A stretch of DNA of 64,000 nt from positions 10,282,635 to 10,346,634 of the forward strand of contig NC_087079.1 of the NCBI RefSeq assembly GCF_026151205.1, given 5' to 3'. Below the pieces are notes generated by a model that was not told the DNA's origin, ran no database searches, and saw nothing but the letters and a program-made list of their open reading frames with translations. Source of the stretch: Bolinopsis microptera (lineage: Eukaryota > Ctenophora > Tentaculata > Lobata > Bolinopsidae). Within the stretch, counting starts at the first letter, position 1. Each line of letters begins with the position of its first letter. A program made the translations under genes and the position numbers. Of the stretch, positions 58,593 through 64,000 are shown piece after piece.

Positions 58593-59473
58593 TGTACATT
58601 CATTTATTGCTTGTTTAATTTGATTTTGTGTTCAATTTACGATTATTTGTATCTGAGATTCTGCGATTAGATTTATTTTGTTGATTGTAATGTTGTGATA
58701 TTGCATAATTTATTGTAAATATAATATGTGTTTCAGAATTATGTAATGTAACTTGATGGAAATATTTTAAGTGGGCATATCCTGTCAAGCCCGGGATGCA
58801 TGACATGAAGAATTCGTTATAAGTTTGTATGAAAAGCATTAATAACAATGATTTCAGCTCATCATGATCAGGGTAGCATGAAGCGTAAAGAAAAATGATT
58901 AAAAAGGGGGGGGGGGGGGGTGTTTTATTGGTTAGACGGTGCAATGATAGGCAGTAATTGTAGTGTAAAAACAGCCCCACCACTCCTATGGAGATAGATG
59001 GTTAGTCATCTTAATAAATAAATAAATGAATATAAATACAAATACAATCCATAATAGAAATAGAAACACTGCAGCGATGTGGCCCTCGCAGCTCAGTGAG
59101 AATACTAACATCTTACCCCAATTTCTAAAACAGATTAAAACTTTTCCAAAAACTATCATCATCACTTTTCCAAAAACTATCATCACATTCTCAATTCTTT
59201 CTTCCTTCCTTTTTTAAAATTCATAATAATACTGTTCATTTCAATTCTTTCAGTCCTTTCAATTTCTTACACTGTACTAATCATAGTCTGTATCCCGTTC
59301 TCACAACGGCCATAGATAGTAGGAGAAAGTAAGTAGTCTGTCACGTTGAGAGCAAGGTGAGAGTAGGTACTAGCCAAGAGGAGAGCCACACTACCACAGA
59401 GAGATCACAAGATCCCAAAACAAAGCAGAGATGCACAGGTACCAATTCCTTGTGAAACCCTGTAAATATTGTT

Positions 59474-59475
<2 letters not shown>
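58593..59475. other. Stretch with no recognised gene
   Basis: AT-rich, containing a 15-G tract at 58906-58920 without flanking repeats and a duplicated TTTTCCAAAAACTATCATCA word near 59141-59186. The Copia 3' LTR may lie in the rightmost part, but its ends could not be set. Confidence 0.35.
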
Positions 59476-59511
<36 letters not shown>

Positions 59512-59608
59512 ATGGGCTGATTCTTGACAAAGTGTCACCGGGACTTCGGATTGTCTTTTTTTTTATTAAGCTGTTCTTGACAAAGTGTCACCGGGACTTC
59601 GGATTGTT

Positions 59609-59656
<48 letters not shown>
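59476..59656. repeat. Duplicated 33-bp segment between three poly-T runs
   Basis: T35 (59476-59510), then TTCTTGACAAAGTGTCACCG with 13 more bases (59521-59553), a short T9 run, the same 33 bases again (59574-59606), then T47 (59610-59656). Read on the minus strand these are poly-A runs downstream of the Copia gag-pol stop. Confidence 0.9.
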
Positions 59657-59657
<1 letters not shown>

Positions 59658-59790
59658 TTAAAGGTTAATTATACATTAAAGTCATCGTCACTCGTAATTA
59701 TAAACAAATTATAAACAATTAAAAAAACAATTGCACACTGTTTCATTGGCGTCAAAACCTACTACTAATTTAAAAACCATTAAATAACAA

Positions 59791-62700
59791 TTAAATTGAA
59801 ACAATTTCTCCTTTATTTAGCATCACTAAAAGTTTATCACTGTTACTGGTTATTTTAGTAAAGGGATCCGCAAGCTGTTTAGCTCCCTCTTCCCATTTTA
59901 CTTCAATCTCATCTTTCTGCTGCATTTGTCTGATGGTAGCCAGATCAACGTTCAACCTCTTTTCTTCAACATGTTTACTTGATCGCAAAGCTTTATCTAA
60001 TGATTGATTGTCTGTAAAGCCTATTACTGGAACCATTGACTTATCAAATTGATCGAAGTAGATCTCACTTATCAGATGAGAGACATACACTCCATGATCT
60101 AATGTATCTTTGAATGCCAAAGTCTCTGCGCTCAAAGTGCTGCTTACAACTCGTTTACATTTATGACTTCCCCATGATAACGGTGATATCTTTCCTTCCT
60201 CATTCATTAGGACTATTAGATGACCTTTTCCTGTGGACACCTTGTCACCGAGGTTCATAGATGATGCATCAGAGTAGATCACTATCTTTAGTGTAGAAAT
60301 GTCTCCTAACTTTGAGAACTTTGTGTTGTAACAACCGTTGAGCTCTTTCATCCGTCTGAATGCTTTATTGGCCTTCTTAACAGCTTCTACTGGATCTACA
60401 CTCTTTGTTACATTTAAATCATACGTCATGAATGACAAATCTGGGCGTGATTGAGCAGCTACCCAGTTCAACTGACCACATATTGTTCTAAGCTTCCTGT
60501 CAGTCGACAGATGATATATCTCATGTTCTTTATCATTGATGACATCTGCTAGATCTCGGATATATTCATGTTGGTTCACTAGGATACCGTCTTCTGTCTG
60601 CTCAACTGATAGACCAATGTAATTGAACTTTGATTTGCATATTTTACCAGCTTCAAAGTTTGATGTCAGTTCTTTTACAACTCTATCAAAGAACGACTTT
60701 GTACCAGCTACTAAGAAATCATCAACGTGAAGCACAAGTATTCCTTCGAATCCAGTACTAGTTCTCCATATGAACAAAGCAGGATCTAACACTGATTGAG
60801 TACAGCCAAGGTTGATAAGAAGTCCCTTCACACTGATAAACCAAGCTCTTGCCGCATCATTTAAACCATACACTGTCTTTCTCAATCTCCACAAATAACC
60901 TTTTTCTACATGAGCTTCCTTGGGTGGTATGACATAAACATTTCTTTCAATTTTATTTCCTTGCAGAAAGGCAGCTTTGATATCAATCGTTGTTAGTTGC
61001 CACTGCTGGTTTGCAGCTATAGCAAGTACAACCTTGAGAGTGTTTTTGAATACTGTAGGTGACTCCACTTCAATCGACTGATTTTGCTCTTGAAATCCAC
61101 GGACTACTAACCGGGCTTTAACTCCAAGTTCAGTGCTGGGTTTTTCTGTTATTACCCAAGTTGTTGTAATGACATTTTGATCACAATCCTTGACTTCATC
61201 ATATACTTCTCTCTGCTTCCAGTTAGTCAATTCAATAACTTTTGCCTTAATAACCACATCTTCACTGTGTCTGGAAGTGGGAATTGTCACAACATTACAT
61301 TCTTCGTGATCGTCTCCAGGTTCTGCATCAATAGCAGCATCAGCTTTGTACATAGCCGTCTTTGTACAATCTATCAGCTTTTCTTCACCTTGGGTTGTCA
61401 TAAGTTTCACCCAGTGATCTTTTCTGCCAAGCCGTTTTCCTTTTTGAGTCACGGTACATGTCTCCCATTCATTCTCTTTTCCTTCTTTAACAAGTTTCAC
61501 CGTATCTCCGACCGAAACATCGTTTTTCTGAAGTCTAGTTTCCAAATACTTAATCTTGAGTTGTTGTTTTTGTTCATTGGAAATTATCTTAGAGTCTATT
61601 TCAAGTATTGGAGAGGAGCTCATAATTTCTTGTCCTGTTGGTATTTCCTCTGTTTCCACTGGCACTTGAAATTGAATAGGCATTTCTTCTATGTTTTCAG
61701 CAGCTTCATCAAACTGATCATCGTTAAGATTGACTGCTTCATCATGTTGGCTATTCTCTGTTTCCAAGATATCATCATTGTTTTGGTTATGCTCGTCACT
61801 CACTATATATTCTCGTTTCACAATTCTACAGCTTGCTGCTTTGATAAGCAGTCCTCCATGCCTCAGTATAAGAGTCTTTCCTTCCTTGCCGACTATCTTG
61901 GCAGGTCCTTTCCAGCGTTCAATATTAGGTCTTTTGTAGAATACAACATCACCAATCATAAAGTCTTGGTTGATATCTCGCAAGGGTCTTTTCAAAGCTC
62001 GTTTAACTCTTTCTGAATTCTCTGCCTCTAGATATGCTTTTCTGCTTAGATACATTGCATTAAGATTCCTTTGAATGTCGCTTGATAATGATTCATCTGC
62101 TCCTTCATTAGCAGGTAGCAAGTTGTAAGATACCCCAGGAAAGTTTGGATTCTGACCTGTCACTATCTGCACTGGAGAAAATCCACTGACATTGTACAGT
62201 GTGTTCTTGGCATTGATTGACCATGCAAGTGCTATCTTCAATGGAAACCCGTCATACATCATTTTAAGCACTGATTTGTCAACCACAGCATGGTTTCTTT
62301 CACATAAGCCATTTGACCAAGGTGAGTAGGCACTGGTAACACAAATTTCAAAGTTGAGTTGTTCACTGAGATCATTAAGTTCATTGTTTGCGAATTCTCC
62401 TCCATTGTCCACTAATATTTTTCCTGGAGGTCCCATACCTGCTGCAATCCATTCCATAGTAAAGGCTTTTATTACTGTCTCTGGCTTTTTGTTGGATATC
62501 ACCCTAGCTTTGCAGAATCTAGAGAACATATCAACAATGTAAATCACATAACCATTGATTCCAGTAAATTGTTTCAAATCAAGAGCTACTACCTCATTGA
62601 ACTTCGTTGCCATAGGTAATCCAACGACTGGTGTGGAGGGTGTTCTTTTATATCTTGCACAGGCATCACATTCTTTTATCACTTGATCAATCACCTTGTT

Positions 62701-64000
62701 CACATTTTCACCTTGTACGTTTGCATTTTTGGTAATCTTTTTCAGATTCTCTGCTGAACAATGACCCAGCTGCTTATGAAGTTTGGTAATACTGCTGACT
62801 GTGTCATCTAGATTGACTAGATTACATTGCTCTTCTATAGCAACTTCATTATAATCCCATAGAGATATGCCAATCAGACCTGACTCGGTTGTTATAACAG
62901 GGATCACATCTCCATCTACTTCAATCGTACTTGTACCAAGGTCTAATTTAAACCCTCGCTTTGCCATCTCTTCTTTGGAGATCAGAAATGGAATATTCCT
63001 TTGCACTATATCAGCCCAAAGGAATGTCTTCTTTCCGGCAATTATACAAGGTACTCTCACCGCATCTGCGGCAGCAATAGGGTCACTACCTCCAAAACTG
63101 TATTTTGAACGGGCGTCTGACACTTTCAGGAGTGCTTTGTCCTCTTCTGTCAGGTTATCTATGTACTCACGAATCCATTCTTCGCCAACTACATTTTTCG
63201 AGCAAGCAGAGTCTAAAAGTGCTACCTGATGGCATTCTGCTGTCTCCATCTCTGAAATCTCTCTACATTCATTAACATTTTCTGATCTATCTGAATGAGG
63301 ACAATCTTTAATCAAATGCATTACTGATTCGCATCTATTACATCTCAACCGGGGGTTAAACTTCTGAGTTGCCCTAGAGTCATCAGCTGTCTTATATGTC
63401 TTAGAGTACTCTTTTTTGAAACTTCTAGAGTTATCTCTTCTTCGATCATTATCTGAATATCTCTTTGGCTTGTATTCTCCTTTGCCATTATCCCTTTTGT
63501 CACGATTAAATCTTGATATGTGATTGTTGTATGATCTGTTATTATCTGTTCTTCTCCAAGCCTTTCCTCTATTTCTCCAATTGGTGTAGTAGGCTTCCTC
63601 TTCTTCAGACATGTTATCAGGATCTGATGATGAACGTGTAGATTCCGACGATTCAGAAAAAAGTCTCTCACCATTGAATACTGGCTCTTCTTTGATGGGC
63701 GTATCACATTGTGGTCTCTTTTCAATCTCACGGATTCCTTCACCAAAGTATTTTTTGATTGAATTCATCATATCTTCAACAACAGACTCTGTTTTAACTA
63801 ACTCAACTCCAGTCATTACCAGCTTTTTGTCATTTGCTGATAAACCGGATCTTTCTAGCATGTGTAATGCTAACACCGTTCCAGGAAGAGTTATCTTGCT
63901 AATTTTCAAGTTGGTGTTGGCTTGATCAAAGTTATTGAGAAAGCTTGACATATCTTGACTGTCCTTTCTCCTAAGATTGATAAAATCCGACCAGGATTTC
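59791..64000 (-). CDS. Copia-type LTR retrotransposon gag-pol polyprotein (5' end beyond window)
   Basis: A continuous minus-strand frame stays open to the window edge: codons upstream of the ATG at 63951 (…SWSDFINLRRKDSQD) read on without a stop, so the start lies past 64000. In order (counting from that Met): gag; CX2CX4HX4C zinc knuckle CNRCESVMHLIKDC (204-217); aspartic protease LLDSACSKNVV (about 246), with DSA where D(S/T)G is usual; integrase HHCC (HKQLGH, CDACARYK) and catalytic core VDNGGEF with SNGLCERNH; reverse transcriptase IDIKAAFLQG, YGLNDAARAWF and VLHVDDFLVAG; RNase H IYSDASSMN, SSTLSAETLAF and TDNQSLDKAL; end at ADPFTK. The order PR-IN-RT-RH marks Ty1/Copia. No stop or frameshift; likely young. 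Cytoplasmic particles make cDNA, which the integrase inserts. Confidence 0.95.
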   Translation of the reverse strand, partial: KSWSDFINLRRKDSQDMSSFLNNFDQANTNLKISKITLPGTVLALHMLERSGLSANDKKLVMTGVELVKTESVVEDMMNSIKKYFGEGIREIEKRPQCDTPIKEEPVFNGERLFSESSESTRSSSDPDNMSEEEEAYYTNWRNRGKAWRRTDNNRSYNNHISRFNRDKRDNGKGEYKPKRYSDNDRRRDNSRSFKKEYSKTYKTADDSRATQKFNPRLRCNRCESVMHLIKDCPHSDRSENVNECREISEMETAECHQVALLDSACSKNVVGEEWIREYIDNLTEEDKALLKVSDARSKYSFGGSDPIAAADAVRVPCIIAGKKTFLWADIVQRNIPFLISKEEMAKRGFKLDLGTSTIEVDGDVIPVITTESGLIGISLWDYNEVAIEEQCNLVNLDDTVSSITKLHKQLGHCSAENLKKITKNANVQGENVNKVIDQVIKECDACARYKRTPSTPVVGLPMATKFNEVVALDLKQFTGINGYVIYIVDMFSRFCKARVISNKKPETVIKAFTMEWIAAGMGPPGKILVDNGGEFANNELNDLSEQLNFEICVTSAYSPWSNGLCERNHAVVDKSVLKMMYDGFPLKIALAWSINAKNTLYNVSGFSPVQIVTGQNPNFPGVSYNLLPANEGADESLSSDIQRNLNAMYLSRKAYLEAENSERVKRALKRPLRDINQDFMIGDVVFYKRPNIERWKGPAKIVGKEGKTLILRHGGLLIKAASCRIVKREYIVSDEHNQNNDDILETENSQHDEAVNLNDDQFDEAAENIEEMPIQFQVPVETEEIPTGQEIMSSSPILEIDSKIISNEQKQQLKIKYLETRLQKNDVSVGDTVKLVKEGKENEWETCTVTQKGKRLGRKDHWVKLMTTQGEEKLIDCTKTAMYKADAAIDAEPGDDHEECNVVTIPTSRHSEDVVIKAKVIELTNWKQREVYDEVKDCDQNVITTTWVITEKPSTELGVKARLVVRGFQEQNQSIEVESPTVFKNTLKVVLAIAANQQWQLTTIDIKAAFLQGNKIERNVYVIPPKEAHVEKGYLWRLRKTVYGLNDAARAWFISVKGLLINLGCTQSVLDPALFIWRTSTGFEGILVLHVDDFLVAGTKSFFDRVVKELTSNFEAGKICKSKFNYIGLSVEQTEDGILVNQHEYIRDLADVINDKEHEIYHLSTDRKLRTICGQLNWVAAQSRPDLSFMTYDLNVTKSVDPVEAVKKANKAFRRMKELNGCYNTKFSKLGDISTLKIVIYSDASSMNLGDKVSTGKGHLIVLMNEEGKISPLSWGSHKCKRVVSSTLSAETLAFKDTLDHGVYVSHLISEIYFDQFDKSMVPVIGFTDNQSLDKALRSSKHVEEKRLNVDLATIRQMQQKDEIEVKWEEGAKQLADPFTKITSNSDKLLVMLNKGEIVSI

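Noticed and set aside
61177-62016. 279-codon plus-strand frame.
   Set aside because: It is the antisense shadow of the intact Copia gag-pol frame; its hydrophobic, phenylalanine/serine-rich content comes from the complement of lysine/glutamate codons.

Overview
The window is nuclear DNA from an animal, and most plausibly a non-bilaterian marine invertebrate, perhaps a cnidarian. That placement is an inference. It rests on AT-rich sequence, short introns with GT..AG borders, animal-type genes (katanin p60, the ciliary microtubule protein PIERCE, a rhodopsin-class receptor, complex I subunit NDUFS3, a Nup35-type nucleoporin, a SUEL-lectin/cysteine-rich receptor) and a dense mixed load of LINE, Copia, hAT-like, SINE and foldback elements. 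No single gene fixes the species.

Layout. 0-1 kb holds the internal exons of a cysteine-rich lectin-domain protein (+). 1-7 kb is repeats, including a 288-bp hAT-type miniature element with an 8-bp target duplication and a 0.7-kb element whose ends are a poly-G and a poly-C run. 7.2-7.7 kb has two exons of a Nup35/Nup53-like gene (-). 9.0-18.0 kb is a nest of mobile DNA: another poly-G/poly-C element, an 846-bp GGCTATAAGCC-rich foldback, a full-length two-ORF LINE, and a 56-bp minisatellite that flanks the LINE on both sides. Back-to-back perfect palindromes follow at 18 kb. 18-28 kb is gene-poor: a candidate minus-strand gene at 20.5 kb, a tandem duplication at 22 kb, and a lone LINE-type ORF1 at 25.6 kb.

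28.4-34.6 kb is a compact gene block: a GPCR (+), then on the minus strand an NADPH-dependent FMN reductase-like gene, PIERCE, and an unrecognised multi-exon gene. 36.8-41.4 kb is a CR1/L2-like LINE with an intact PHD-EN-RT ORF2 and a broken ORF1. 42-46 kb is repeats: nested foldbacks, a tRNA-derived SINE, a second hAT-type element and a compact poly-G/poly-C element. 46.7-54.4 kb is the second gene block, all on +: two tandem paralogues with mitochondrial-type N-termini, NDUFS3 and katanin p60, all with exon joins that keep frame. 54.4-59.7 kb is again inverted repeats, including a 1.6-kb foldback. 59.8-64.0 kb is an intact Copia gag-pol (-) running off the window.

The most unusual signal is a set of loci where poly-G and/or poly-C runs of 14-43 bases bound an insert that is flanked by 6-7 bp direct repeats (4.1, 9.2, 18.7, 45.7 kb, and an imperfect case at 27.2 kb). 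They look like one family of mobile or slippage-amplified elements with homopolymer ends that I cannot match to a described superfamily.
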